Positions 9,765 to 20,880 are shown, counted from the first letter of the stretch. The stretch is 64,000 nt of DNA from Branchiostoma floridae (GCF_000003815.2 NC_049993.1:3788518-3852517), one strand, 5' to 3'. Notes: generated from the sequence alone by a model not told the origin. Numbers and translations: made by a program.

Positions 9765-11384
9765 GGTAACCGGTCGTTTCGTTACATCGCCTTTTCGTTA
9801 CAGTCGATTCGTTACATCACGAAGTCATTTCGTTACACATGGGGAAGTCATTTCGTTACACATGGGAAGGTCATTTCGTTACACTTGATTATTATCCTAT
9901 CTTGGTCGCATGTTTGGTTTTGGTTATTGTTTGTTTTTTATCGTTCACAATGAACCCTTGCACAATGAACCCTTGCGTCATGCAATGCATGACGGTCTAG
10001 CATCAGTTGTCGACAAAGGAAAATATTTGTGTGCGTTGTAAGCTGCTTGGTTGTAGGAAATGTACGGAAACATTATATTTTCTCCTTCTAAACTGGCACA
10101 AACTGTCCATAGGTTTCTGTCCATACCATGTAGAAGTAGAAGAACATCTGCTATGTTACAATCACATTTGCCGCACAGGCTGACGGCATAACCCACGCCA
10201 AAACAAGCGACGCGGGCGCCATTTTGAATTATATTCAGCGTGAAAGACGGCGCTAAGTTTTAAACTTTCAGCGTAATTTGTGGACACAAGTTGTACACAA
10301 GAAGGTGAAGAGTTTATCTCTCCCATATTTACAGTAGTTCTAACTCAGAACTATGAAACGAACGTCTTATTTTCGGCATGTAAGCGGTGTTGTGTTTGCC
10401 ACGGTTCTAGTCATGAAAATTCCCCGCTTTATTTATTGTTGTAAACCCATTGCTGTTACAAATTCCATAGCCTTCCTTGTATTTGTAAAGACCAATACGA
10501 GTACTACTCAGGTAATGTATCTTGACCCGACTTTGCATTGAATCTTTCATATTTATATTGTCAGAAATACACAACAAGGCTATTGTACCATTTGGGTTCC
10601 CCACCGTCCTTTGTCCTGTATACTATTACGGTATTCACTATTACAGTAAGTACGTACGTGGTGGGAAGGAGGACAATGAACCCTTGCGTCATGCAATGCA
10701 TGACGGTCTAGCATCAGTTGTTGGCATAAGAATATATTCGTGTGTGTTGTAGGAAATGTACGGAAACATTATATTTTCTCCGTTTAAACTGGCGCATGGG
10801 TAGTGTTTAGTAAGAAAAAAATGGTAAGGAGAGATATAAGCCTGAATTTTTTTTCCTTGAAGGGGTATTGGGTATCGGTTTATAGGCATTTTGTCGGCGC
10901 CGAACGGACCAGAAGCCTACGAAAGTGCGTGCCCGCCGGTCTATTAAACAACAATAGGTTCTTTACTGCGCGCGCTGTATATCAACGATACTAAAGGCAT
11001 CTAATCGTGATTTATTGTACACATCACAGCATATATGATAAATGATCAAGTTACTACATAACAGATATATTATGTGTAATCTCTCCTTGGTTCAGATGAC
11101 CGTTCAAGCCGACATGCAGCGTGGCCCGTCAGCGCCTCCAGCGCTTAGCGGCGTTCAATATCTGCCGAAAAACAAGAAAAAGAAATTGAATTTTGAGTCC
11201 CGGCTTTTTGTTACCACGAAAAGTAATACATTTGTAGTAAGAAGTACTATAACGGCCTGGCATTAATCTGTAACGAAATGACTTCGTGATGTAACGAAAT
11301 GACTTCATGGTGTAACGAAATGACTTCATGATGTAACGAAAAGACGTGTAACGAAAAGACCATGTAACGAAACGACCTGTATTC
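9765..11384. mobile_element. Fold-back transposon with TTTCGTTACA subrepeats
   Basis: The left end carries several copies of TTTCGTTACAT-like words (9772-9885). The right end carries their reverse complements, TGTAACGAAATGACTTC (11269-11375). Both ends share GGTCGTTTCGTTACAT as terminal inverted repeat. An 8-bp direct repeat TGTGTTAC flanks it (9757-9764 and 11385-11392). The interior holds a direct repeat of about 140 bp (9948-10095 and 10671-10800) that includes the palindromic CGTCATGCAATGCATGACG. The mirrored right arm lacks the whole 1.6 kb, which gives an empty site near 16950. No transposase frame is recognised. Confidence 0.82.
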
Positions 11385-11392
11385 TGTGTTAC

Positions 11393-12256
11393 AATCTGAC
11401 AGTCTATGTGTTGTGCTCTTACCAGTATCTATTTGTTTCACAGACTACGATGTAAACAAGTAAGATGATGACGCGCGTGACGTCAGCCTATCAACCTCAT
11501 GACGTCAGAGAGACATCACAACAGACGATGTCCCAATATCAACATAATGATATCAGAAAAACATTGCAACAGGATATCGCATAAGATAGTAAGAAAATGA
11601 CCATGAATATAAGGGATATTTTGCAAATCATATTTCAACTTAATACGTTACAATATAGTGCTGTTAGTTGTGCTTTGAGAGATTGCTTGGATTTCAAAGC
11701 TTTCAAGTGCAGTCAAATAAGTAGGATAAACGCTGACTGTAATACATGGTTTAATACGTGTAGATCATTTCACAGGTAATGGACAGAAAGCTTTCGTTCT
11801 TTCATCAAATCTGTTATCTAGATTAATTAGGATAATTATGATTGACAGCAAACTTGTCCATGCAATTTGCATCAACTTGAAATCACTTGCATGTTTGACA
11901 CAATTTCGTATTTATCTACTTTCATTGCAAGTAAGCAATTGCTTCTAAATATGACAGGTTTAGCTCTTGCATTCGGTAATATTATTATCATATCAAATAT
12001 CTTATCTAATTCAATTCCATGATAATCAGAATTGGTGGCAAACATGATGCAAGGAATTTGAATGTTTGAAAAACTTAATATTTTCCTTACTTTCATTGCT
12101 CCTTAATATATTACATTTCAGTTTACTTATAGCCTTAAAAAACTTAAAGATTCATATACTACTTAGAACGATTTATTTTAGAATTTGTTTACTAGAGATA
12201 CAGTTGGTACCAGTGGAAGCTAAGTTCTTAATTTGTAGTAGGATGACAGTAAGGTA
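11393..12256. other. Non-coding DNA mirrored in the right arm
   Basis: No exon is recognised. It aligns with the reverse complement of 16270-16940, for example the GATGATGACGCGCGTGACGT word at 11464 against 16888. It may contain untranslated or terminal exon sequence of the lectin copies, but nothing in it shows that. Confidence 0.45.
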
Positions 12257-12401
12257 TACTCTCCAAGCACAGGTTGGTGAAAAAAAGGCGTGACCCCTTT
12301 ATTTCTTTATCGACCGACGTTTCCACCAGCGTCGGATAAAAACGAAAGAATGGAAAAGATCACGATAATTTTCCACCAACCGCTGCTTGAAGAGTAAGGT
12401 A
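12257..12401. mobile_element. Short palindromic MITE, left arm only
   Basis: The ends are inverted: TACTCTCCAAGCACAGGTTG at the left, and the complement of ACCGCTGCTTGAAGAGTA at the right. The middle is itself a hairpin (CGACG...CGTCG near 12314-12334). AGTAAGGTA flanks both sides (12248-12256 and 12393-12401). The mirrored site at about 16296-16304 carries a single uninterrupted copy of this word, so insertion after the duplication is directly visible. Confidence 0.82.
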
Positions 12402-13150
12402 CATATGGATTCCAGTTAGGACTTGGACATGTTAGACTAATACAATTGATTTTATCGTATATCATACATACCTTATTTTCAACTGCAATGGCCCCTTAGG
12501 AACTCCTTCTGTTAATTTGAATTATGGAGCAAACCCTTAAAATAGTACATGTATACTTATTGAAAAACTAGTAAGGACATAAAATCAAGTCACCCGTTGT
12601 CAACGTTATTTTTATGTCATCGAAAAGCTTTGTCACTGGCATCAAACATCATCTTTGTGAAGATCATACATCTGTGAAACAATCACCAAAGCTTACTTTT
12701 TGAAAGGGTAGCAAGAAAATGCCATCGTTTCGTGAATATTTATTTCCAGATATGAGTAAATTGTTAAAAATTCTCTACGAAAATAATAGTGATTATTGCA
12801 ATATCCTAACATGAGATAACGCGACAATGTAAACAATATGTGAAATATTGCTTTGTATGTTATCAATAACGATACTAAAATACACAATTAGCCCCAACTG
12901 ATTTTAACAAGATATTACAGATTCACATTAGAGATAGATGTAACTTTATCATTTATTGTTTGGTAAGTTGAGGTTTAAGTTTTCTTTTCTATCTTTGTAG
13001 TTTGTACGAATGTTTCTCTACGTTTTACTGCGCTAATAAAGCTTCTGCACATGGTCTATTTTGATTTTGTTTAATTATGAATCTGACCGGCTTGATTTAG
13101 TTAATACATATTTATATTCTTTAAAATGTCTGTAAATGGTCTGACTGATC
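12402..13150. other. Non-coding, nothing recognised
   Basis: AT-rich sequence that leaves the mirrored homology at about 12445. No exon, RNA gene or repeat pair was recognised. Confidence 0.4.
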
Positions 13151-13159
13151 TATTGGTCA

Positions 13160-13610
13160 TGCAAACTCTACACTGACGTGTTGCTATACAAAAATTTCGT
13201 CAACATCTTTCATTTTTTTTACAAAGTACATTCATATGAACTTTTTTGGTCCAATTCCATTGGATTTTGTGGTTATTTATAGACAAAAAGTATTTTAAAA
13301 TACCTATCCAAGATGGCGGACATATGACGTAATTTTCGGACGTCATGTTAGCGTTAGCACCGTCGTTATTGGCTACCAAAGACTTAGCAGGCTCACATAT
13401 AAATAAGATACTCTTAACAGTCAAAATTTTGTTAATACTTTTAAGTATAACGGAAATTCCCTATTTAGATAGTTTAAGCCTAAAAATTGCATTATGTCAT
13501 AATTACGTCATATTACGTCATAACGACCCTAAACTGTACGAGTTCATCATTCCCTGCAAATTTGGCGATCGTAACCCAAGCCGCACAAAAGCATCCCTCC
13601 CCCATTGTCC
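13160..13610 (+). mobile_element. Fragment of the TTAA-flanked MITE family
   Basis: Internal sequence matches the elements at 5482-6930 and 32952-33846: ATCCAAGATGGCGGAC at 13306, TTTTCGGACGTCATG, and ATTACGTCATATTACGTCAT at 13500-13520. Both termini are missing, so this is a broken copy near the centre of the inverted duplication. Confidence 0.65.
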
Positions 13611-13894
13611 TCATCACTTTTCTCAAGCGGGTGCTGCAAATTACCAGACAAAAATGTCAAACAATGTTTTCGAACCATTACACCTCCAATAGAGATATAC
13701 CCCTGTAACAAAAACCTACCATATAAGCATTTATATGGTAATGCATTCGTCATGCAACAGCTGTATGCAATAGCTATATACCAATGATTTTCTTCTTCGG
13801 GATAGGTGACCGACATCGACGAGCCGATGAATCTGTCACACTGTTGGGTCAGGTCAAAAGTCGAGTCACTGATAAGTACTGTCAATTGCAATGA

Positions 13895-14375
13895 GCACGT
13901 GGTAGTTTAGTGGTGATTGCAAGGTATGCAGAGATCACAGTCATCGTGGCTTACGCTCCTACGGGTGTAGACTCTGATGCTGATAAGGACGACATCCACA
14001 CTTAGCTGTCAGACCTCACAGCCAGAATTTCCAGGCACGATGTCCATCATCTGGTTTCAAACGCCACTCTAGGCACCGACTGACAGGGGTTTGAGGGCTC
14101 ACTGGGGCCCCATGGAACAGGCACCTGCAGGGCAGTGAACACCAATAGCAATCCGCATTAGCGACAATGTAAAAATGGGCAAGTTCAGGGTGTCATAATC
14201 TCATCCCTGAACAGTCCAGGTCATAATAACTCACCCCGCACAGATGCCCGCATTCTCAAGAGTCCAAACGTCTGACTTAAAAAAAATTCTGACCAGCGGA
14301 ATTCACCGCTGCTTTAAAATATGCCGTCATCTTGGTTTCAGATGACATCAAGTTAGAGACTGACCACTTCATAGT
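13895..14375 (+). pseudogene. Non-LTR retrotransposon endonuclease fragment
   Basis: The frame from 13937 reads ITVIVAYAPTGVDSDADKDD, stop, LSDLTARISRHDVHHL, stop, then GFEGSLGPHGTGTC. This is the APE-type endonuclease pattern (vvvaYAPT, rhDv.lv.GDfNa, G..G.hG.G). Near 14340 SDDIKLETDHFIVGHR resembles the closing SDHrlv segment. Stops and frameshifts show it is dead. No RT follows in the next kilobase. Confidence 0.7.
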
Positions 14376-14699
14376 AGGACACAGACCAAAAAAAATTGAC
14401 CAAAACCTTGTTTATTGACCAAATCTGAACGTCTGCACCCCCCAATATGAAATGTCTGTTACATTTTCCTGCTACAAGTCGAGCATAGGCTAAAATACCG
14501 CGGCTGCGTCAATATCCCAGGCCACAAAGGACGAGTCCGTCTCAGCCGATTCCCCTGGCTAGACAATGAGATTAATGTACAAATGTTAGATCAATGACAA
14601 TATACGCAAACCGTCTCTCACCTTTGGAGGTGACCGCGCATTATTGTCTCGCTTATTGCTTTTGCGAGAATGGCAGAAATTTATAGAAGCGGTTCAGCC

Positions 14700-15230
14700 A
14701 GGACTTTTTGGGTCTATATGTAGTTCAACAGCATATAACTAAAAAAGATGTTGATGGATTTTGATCATATTTGATAGGTGTGTATTGGTTGTAAAAAAGA
14801 AGGTCAGCTAAGGAAATGATGTACCTGGCGGTTTCCTACTGGTCCCCAAGGAGCGTTATAAGAAAGTTCGTTTGGCTATAAACAAGATAACTCGAGATGT
14901 TGATGATGGATATCAATGATATTTGGTGGATAGGTAGGGGTCACAAAAAACAAAGATCAAGTTCGAAAATGGTGTGCGTGGCGTTTTCCACTGGTCCCCA
15001 AGGAGCGTTATAAGAAAGTGCGTTTGGCTGTAAACAAGATAACTTGAAATGTTGTTGATGGATATTAATGATGTTTAGTGGATAGGTAGGGTTTAAAAAC
15101 AGGAAGGTCAAGTTCGAAAATTGTGTACGTGGCGTTTTCCTGCTGGTCTCCAGGGAGCTTTGTATGTAATTGCGTTTGGCTGTGAACAAGATAACTCGAC
15201 TTGTTGATGGATATTGTTTAAAACAGGAGT
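14700..15230. repeat. Tandem repeat, about 150-bp unit, about 3.5 copies
   Basis: Units restart at the GGCG-TTTCC-CTGGTCCCCAAGGAGC block near 14826, 14976 and 15130, each followed by TTTGGCTRTAAACAAGATAA, GTTGATGGATAT and GGTGGATAGGTAGGG-like text. A partial unit lies at 14735-14820. Copies differ by point changes. It sits between the arms of the inverted duplication. Confidence 0.8.
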
Positions 15231-15234
15231 TTTC

Positions 15235-16250
15235 CTAAACAACCAGGTGGTTTTCAGAACATAAAGCCGATTTATTTTTCGACCATAAAAATGTCATTTT
15301 TTTTACATTTCAATGAGAACGAGTGATGTGCCTAATGAAGAAGTGATTTTGGCCATTAAGGCATGTAAGGTGTACTATGTTGCAAATATCAAGCAATTCC
15401 CTTGGGTGAAATATCATGCTTTCTCTTAGGTTTGGAAATGCACTGTGATCTCCTATGTCCAATTTCTTGCCATATATATGACCAATAGGTTGGTGCGAAG
15501 TATGTATAACCAACACGCCATTGTGGAGTTTGTTTGACAGCTTTTTTTGCTGACTAACTTATCACATACATTTTGAAATATGTAAATCTGAATAAATTTG
15601 AATGTTTCCTGCTGGAGTCTACTTTGTATTAGCACATTGAGCTGCTAAGATTCATATATAAACAAAATAAAAATAGATCATGTGAAGAAGCTTTATTGGT
15701 GCAGTAAAAAGTAAAGGAAAATTCGTACAAACTACAAATATAGAAAAGAACCTTAAACCTCAACTAAATAATTAAACAGTGAAGTTAAATCCTTAGGAGA
15801 CAGATAAATCTGTTATTTATTAAAATGGATTTCAGTATCGTTATATCGTTATATTTATTGCGTTATAATATATCTAACATATAAATTCTTGTGACATTAA
15901 ATGCTTATAGCATCGAGTCGCCTGAAATATTACCTTAAGGATGCGTTGGATATAATTACTTTTTGATGGCCTTTCCCTTTGCGACCCAATTAAAAAAATC
16001 CAGCCTTTTTGTTAGTTTCAAAGACGTATGATCGTCACAGATGAAATTTTTGAGGGCAATGATAAAGATTTCAGCGGAGTAATGATTCACCAAAATTGAT
16101 TTTTTTTTTCTTACTTTAATGAAATTTACATGAATCGTCATTTGAAGGGTTTGCAGCAAAATTCAAATATATGATCGACAGGAATACATGAATGGTTATT
16201 AGAATAGAAACTATCATAATGATATATACGATACATGATAATATCAAGTT
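15235..16250. other. Non-coding spacer, nothing recognised
   Basis: AT-rich sequence, including ATATCGTTATATTTATTGC near 15838. No coding exon, RNA gene or transposon ends were recognised. Confidence 0.4.
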
Positions 16251-17546
16251 TGTAAGTCTAACATGTCCAAGTCTTAAGTCGAAATCCATATGTACCTTAC
16301 TGTCATTCCACTAGAAATCAAGAAGTTTGCTTTCATTGGTTTCAACGTTCTCTCTAGATCTAGTAAATAAACCAATCTAACGTATTATATGTCAAAAATT
16401 AAAACAAAATATAAGTAAATATTTTTACCTTTGTATAAAAGACTAAGAAATCTCTGTGTGTCAAACATGGAAGTGATGAAAAGTGTATGCAAATTGCAAT
16501 TAACATGTTTGCCGTCAATTCTAATTATCCTAATTCAATTAGATAACAGGTTTGATAATATGGCACCCTATCAAAGAACGTAAACTTTCTTCCCATAACC
16601 CATGAAATGATCTATACCCATTGAACTGTACATGGAAGTCACCATTAATTCTATTTATTTGACCTAACCTGAAATCTTTGAGATCCAAGCAATCTTGCAA
16701 ATGACTACTAGCAGCATTGTATTGTAGTGTAACTGAAATATATGCGTTTTATTCATGGCTATATTCTTACTATCTTTTGCGATATTCTGCTTCAATGTTT
16801 CTCTGACGTGATGACGTTGATCTAACGTTTGTTGCGATGTTTCTCTGACGTCATAAGGTTGATAGGCTGACGTCACGCGCGTCATCATCTTACTTGTTCA
16901 CATCGTAGTCTGTGAAACAAAAAGATGCTTGTAAGAACAGAACACATCGAATGCCAGGTTGTGGCACTTGTTTTTATATTCTATAATAAAACTTAATTAA
17001 GATCTTATATTTTCATTCGCTTTATTGTTTTTGTTCTAGTATAGTTTCACACTGTCTCTGGTAGGACACTGTTCACACTGGTAGGAATTTTTCAAAATAT
17101 TTTATACGGTCAATTTTTCGTAGAAATGTTATCAATAATCACAGATCCGGATCCAGAAGAGGTACCTGGCTACCCCTAATTTGCCCAACCCATTACACAG
17201 ACTGCGAGTACTGTCGACATGTCCTAGATTGTAAAATATTACTCCTCTTGGAGTAAATTTGAAATTTTGAAAACTTCAAAACAATTGATACGACCAATTT
17301 TTGAACTTGTGCAATTCCCTTAAGTCCGTATATAATGGATACAACATACAAAAGTGTGACATAACTATGTATAGTATCTATGTATATCTATTTGTGCTCA
17401 TGAATTGTGATTTAGTTATGATTTTTGGCTCAAGTAATGCGTTCATCGTTGCCTTACAGTATTGCTGTAATCACTACCTTTAATCATTTGCATACCAATA
17501 TCAACTGTATGGCTGATTGTCGAAAAAAATCACACTTCTTGTGAAT

Positions 17547-17759
17547 AAGTGTCATTCCAAAACGGCGGCCATCTTGGGTTTCCGGCGTCATTCGGGGTCA
17601 TTGCACCTAAACGAGGCTAGGTTGTCTCCATTGCATTTTACTTTAGTATCGGCGGGCCATCTTCAGTGGTAGTTTTGTCCCTCTAACTTGAAATGCTGCA
17701 AAATATGTGCCTGTCATGTGTAGAAAACATTGTTTTGGACATTTTGAAGTATGACACTT
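17547..17759. mobile_element. 213-bp MITE, right arm only
   Basis: The ends are perfect inverted AAGTGTCAT / ATGACACTT, extended imperfectly inward (CCAAAA / TTTTGAAG). It lies directly after the donor of the minus-strand lectin exon. In the left arm the corresponding text runs GGTGAGCAATTCGCAAGAAG without interruption, so this element arrived after the duplication. Flanking AAT/ATT suggests a 2-bp AT duplication. Confidence 0.75.
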
Positions 17760-17768
17760 ATTGCTCAC

Positions 17769-17971
17769 CCGTCTGACAGATGAATGGCAGTCGGTCCCGG
17801 CAGCTCAGTATGTACCAACGGCTCAGTTTTCCCGTCCTCCACAGCGCCACACAGTCCCTCAGTTTATGGGGGCTGCTGGACCGGAACTTGTGGTAGGATC
17901 CCAGTGGGGTCCCGTCATTCCACACGAACTGACGCTCACTGTTCAGGTCATCCAGGCCGATCCAGTAGTTC
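17769..17971 (-). CDS. C-type lectin domain, exon 2 of minus-strand copy
   Basis: The acceptor is GTACTTTAG and the donor is ACGG|GTGAGC, phase 2 to 1, 203 bp. It encodes NYWIGLDDLNSERQFVWND, then GTPLGSYHKFRSSSP, CVALWRTGK and LPFICQ, a complete second half of a CTLD with WIGL and WND. The EPN/QPD sugar motif is not present, so ligand type cannot be stated. It follows exon 1 at 19386-19158 in frame. Two defective partial copies of its 5' part lie just upstream (18140 and 18307). No terminal exon was identified. Confidence 0.85.
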
Positions 17972-18061
17972 CTAAAGTACACAAAACATTGAACATCTTA
18001 AACCTAATAATATCTTACGTTCTTTCTGGCAACCCTGTTCTATACGTAGATACTCAGATAT

Positions 18062-18307
18062 TTAGGATCCCAGCCTAGTCCAGTCATTCCACACGAACTC
18101 ACGCTCACTGTTCAGGTCATCTAGGCAGATCCAGTAGTTCCTAAAGTACACCAAAAAAAATCCAATATCTGAAACCTATGTGAGATATATTACGTTCTTT
18201 GTGACAATCTTGTTCTATATTTATACATTTAGGGTCCCAGCCTGGTCCAGTCATTCTACACGAACCTACACTTATTGTTCAGGTCATCCAGGCCGATCCA
18301 GTAGGTC
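18062..18307 (-). pseudogene. Two partial tandem copies of the lectin exon 2 start
   Basis: Copies begin at 18307 and 18140, 167 and 169 bp apart from each other and from the intact exon at 17971. Each has the TACTTTAG acceptor, the first 70-80 bp of the exon and the intron text before it. The 18307 copy turns the WND Trp codon into TAG. The 18140 copy ends in TAA after CTGGGATCC. Both lack the second half and the donor. They arose by local tandem duplication of an intron-exon junction. Confidence 0.82.
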
Positions 18308-18953
18308 CTAAAGTACACAAAAAATCCAAGGTCTTATACCTATGTAAAATAAATACCACGTTCTTTGTAAGAATCTTGTTCTATACTATACAGTCCTCTG
18401 ATCCTTCTGAAGTTAAATTGACCCAGAGACCCAGTTAAAGTCACACATTCGAAACGGAAGTGTGACGTCAGCAAAGGTGCTTGGCAGTCTGACAATCTTG
18501 TTTTATATAATATTGTGAATTTCACGTCTGGAAATTCTGTCCAATGCGTAATCCACTTTTCATGTTACATGGCATGGTACTCACTATGCAGAGGGTAGAC
18601 TCTGGCTATTTTATTTTCCTTTTTAAAGTCGACTTTATGGTGCGACATCAAGAACGAGGACAAAAAAAGAAAGCCCGATAAAACGAATAAGAAAACGTTA
18701 ACAACAACAACAGCATGAGCCTTATCTCTGCTGTTAAAAGACAGCTGACAAGTAAGTACTAAGAAATCGAAGGCATTATTTATTGACATTTCAATCTGTA
18801 ACTTTTAAAAATGAATCAATTTGTAACGCAGGGCAGCAAAATCCCCACGCTGGTTTTGCTACCGTACGGTCAAAGGCTGCTTAGGGAAAGAGTTGGTCAT
18901 CAACCCCTCCTTGCAGGGATACACGCTTCCAGCGGTAACTGAGAACCAAAGTA

Positions 18954-19130
18954 CTGTATATGCATTTAAATTCGCGGGGATTTAATTTCGCGGTAGCGAG
19001 AAAAGGGACATTTAACGGTGGTTTTAAGTACCACGCACTGTAGTCTCTTGCTGCCATCGAAAGATGTTCGCGATGGTTTTAAATTTTAACCGCGAATATA
19101 AAACCACCGCGAAATTTTCTGCATTTACAG
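18954..19130. mobile_element. MITE with CTGTA...TACAG ends
   Basis: The inverted ends CTGTATATGCATTTAAATTC and the complement of AATTTTCTGCATTTACAG flank a body rich in TTCGCGG / CCGCGAA and AAACCACCGCGAA words. It sits in the intron between the two minus-strand lectin exons and is absent from the left arm intron. Confidence 0.7.
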
Positions 19131-19157
19131 AATCCGAGTATCCGATTATTTATTTAC

Positions 19158-19386
19158 CTTTGAGTTGCACCACCGCTTGTAGTTTTCAGGTGCTCTCTAA
19201 GGAATGTCTGTATACCTTCGTCTTTTATCATAGCCAGCGTCCCGCCATAAGACTCGCACTTTTGCCGGGCGTCCCTGTAGTTGCGCCGCCGGTTTCTCCT
19301 GGAGGAGGACCAGAAGCAATAGTTCTGGTACCTGCCGAAGTTCTTGGCAGGTTTAACGCCAGGATGCAGGTCGGAGCATGACAATT
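19158..19386 (-). CDS. C-type lectin domain, exon 1 of minus-strand copy
   Basis: The acceptor is TTTCTATAG and the donor is CAAAG|GTAAAT, phase 1 to 2, 229 bp, frame open. It encodes LSCSDLHPGVKPAKNFGRYQ, FWSSSRRNRRRNYRDARQ and KCESYGGTLAMI, the first half of a CTLD. Compared with the plus-strand twin, one cysteine of the N-terminal pair has changed (GRCPAKN against GVKPAKN), and the cluster SRRNRRRNYR is strongly basic. It joins in frame to 17971-17769. It may be part of the large FCGBP-like gene upstream. Confidence 0.85.
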
Positions 19387-19525
19387 CTATAGAAAGACAA
19401 TAAAAGATGTTTAATTGCAAAATCATGCCCGAGGGATAATTGCATATACAATCTCAAGAACTAAGAGAAATAATTAGAGTAATACATAAAACTAGTGTCA
19501 AATCAACTACATGATACTATGGATA

Positions 19526-20028
19526 CTATCGTCGGGTTTGACTTCTTCTTTGAAGGCAGTGGTCAATGAACTGCCCCACGTTCTGTATGATGGTGGAATT
19601 TTGTGCTTTTCGTAGAAATATAGTCTTTTGGTGATCATTTAGGTGGTAAAAGCTTGGTGAAATAGTGACAATTATTTGAAATAATGTGTTTCTTTCGGTT
19701 TTTAATAGTGGGTACACCGGCTGATGAAATGTATTTCATTTTCCACTGCATTCATTGGGCAATATGTACACAATCTCTCGTGAACAGGGAGATGTTTATA
19801 GCGGCCCCTTTCTATTTCTAACGGATGTGCATTTGTTCTTATCTTACATATGGCGGGTCTTTCATTAAACTCATTATGATATAGATAATTTTCCATTGCG
19901 TATTCGGATTTAACACTTTTGTAAAATCTTAGCTTACCGTTATCTAAGGACAGTTGATGAGAAAACGTATACATATTAGTAAGTCTCCTCTTTAACAATG
20001 CACATGTGTTCTTATTGATAATAGACAA
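19526..20028 (-). pseudogene. Non-LTR retrotransposon C-terminal zinc domain
   Basis: The frame reads NGKLRFYKSVKSEYAMENYL, then RPAICKIRTNAHPLEIERGR, then CTYCPMNAVENEIHFISRC, the CCHC-type C-terminal domain of non-LTR reverse transcriptases (C-x2-C...H-x4-C). A frameshift near 19717 precedes ERNTLFQII, the usual continuation. It is 5'-truncated, with no RT core. It lies in the intron between the minus-strand EGF and lectin exons, in the same orientation. Confidence 0.75.
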
Positions 20029-20763
20029 AGAGAGAGGACATGTGAAAATGAGTATGTCGTCTTTATTTAATCTCTCTTTTTTGTGGCTAATAATGGTACT
20101 CTTTGTCGCCTATGATACACGCAATTAACACCTATTGACGACCTTATGTCTATGCTGAATGATGATGGCTTTAACGGTTGGTGTATTATCAGCGTTTTTA
20201 TTAAATTTTAATGATTTTTAATAACGGAACTAAAGTTAGTTATATGTTTGAATAATCTAAGCATGGTATGCAGCACCAAATCAAAATTTGATCCTGACTG
20301 GAATGATTGTTAACCCATCAGGACCTTTTTATTTATTTTTAAACATCTAATTAATCATAACTTGAAAGTTCATTTCTGTTAGTGGAAGTCATTATTGAAC
20401 TAGTCAAACTGTAATTTGCAACACGTGTTACGCTATGCAGATAGAAACGTGCAACCTATGATCCACCGCTTACTGAGTCATGTGTTCTACGTACATAACG
20501 TGACGTCACGACAGCAGTGTATTGTTCCTTCCGTGACAAAGACTGGTGCTGTTCAGTCGAAAATTTGGGTAAGTCCATTTTTTTGTGTTGAAAATTACGG
20601 TTTAACTAGTTTAATATTATCTACGTAATCATGCGAGTATCTGTCAGCTTCTTCAAAAGATAGCCTCTGCCAAGATCCTAAACAAAATTGTCCCTAAATT
20701 CCAAAGAACAGCTACTAGCTAAAACTAACACAACTTCTTCATTTATAGTAATTGCAAACTTAC

Positions 20764-20880
20764 CTGTTTCACAGTTAACTCCTTTATAGCCAGCAGCACA
20801 ATTGCAGGTGTATCCGTTGTCATTGTCGATACAAGTGGCGCCATTTTGACATGGATCAGACCTGCATTCATCTATGCCAG
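20764..20880 (-). CDS. EGF-like exon, minus-strand copy with lost acceptor
   Basis: The 117-bp module encodes [20 protein letters not shown] and [15 protein letters not shown] with an intact CAG|GTAAGT donor, phase 1. The acceptor is altered: the plus-strand twin has CCTAGTAG before the exon, whereas this copy has CCTCGTTG, with no AG at either position. It may therefore be skipped or use another acceptor. It is placed between the last VWC-like exon of the FCGBP-like gene (26249, phase 1) and the lectin exons, all on the minus strand and phase-compatible. Confidence 0.7.

Larger units (their letters stand above)
4957..12445 (+). repeat. Left arm of a large inverted duplication
   Basis: Much of this arm matches the reverse complement of 16255-21145. 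Landmarks: the repeat at 4957 with 21140-21105; the EGF exon 5286-5402 with 20880-20764; lectin exon 1, 8390-8627, with 19386-19158; lectin exon 2, 8985-9142, with 17971-17769; text at 9190-9420 with 17520-17285; 9640-9740 with 17100-16980; 11393-11780 with 16940-16620; 11815-11900 with 16560-16460; and 12238-12441 with 16320-16255. Homology is broken by arm-specific transposons and is clearly diverged, so this is an old duplication and not an assembly artefact of identical sequence. Confidence 0.82.
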
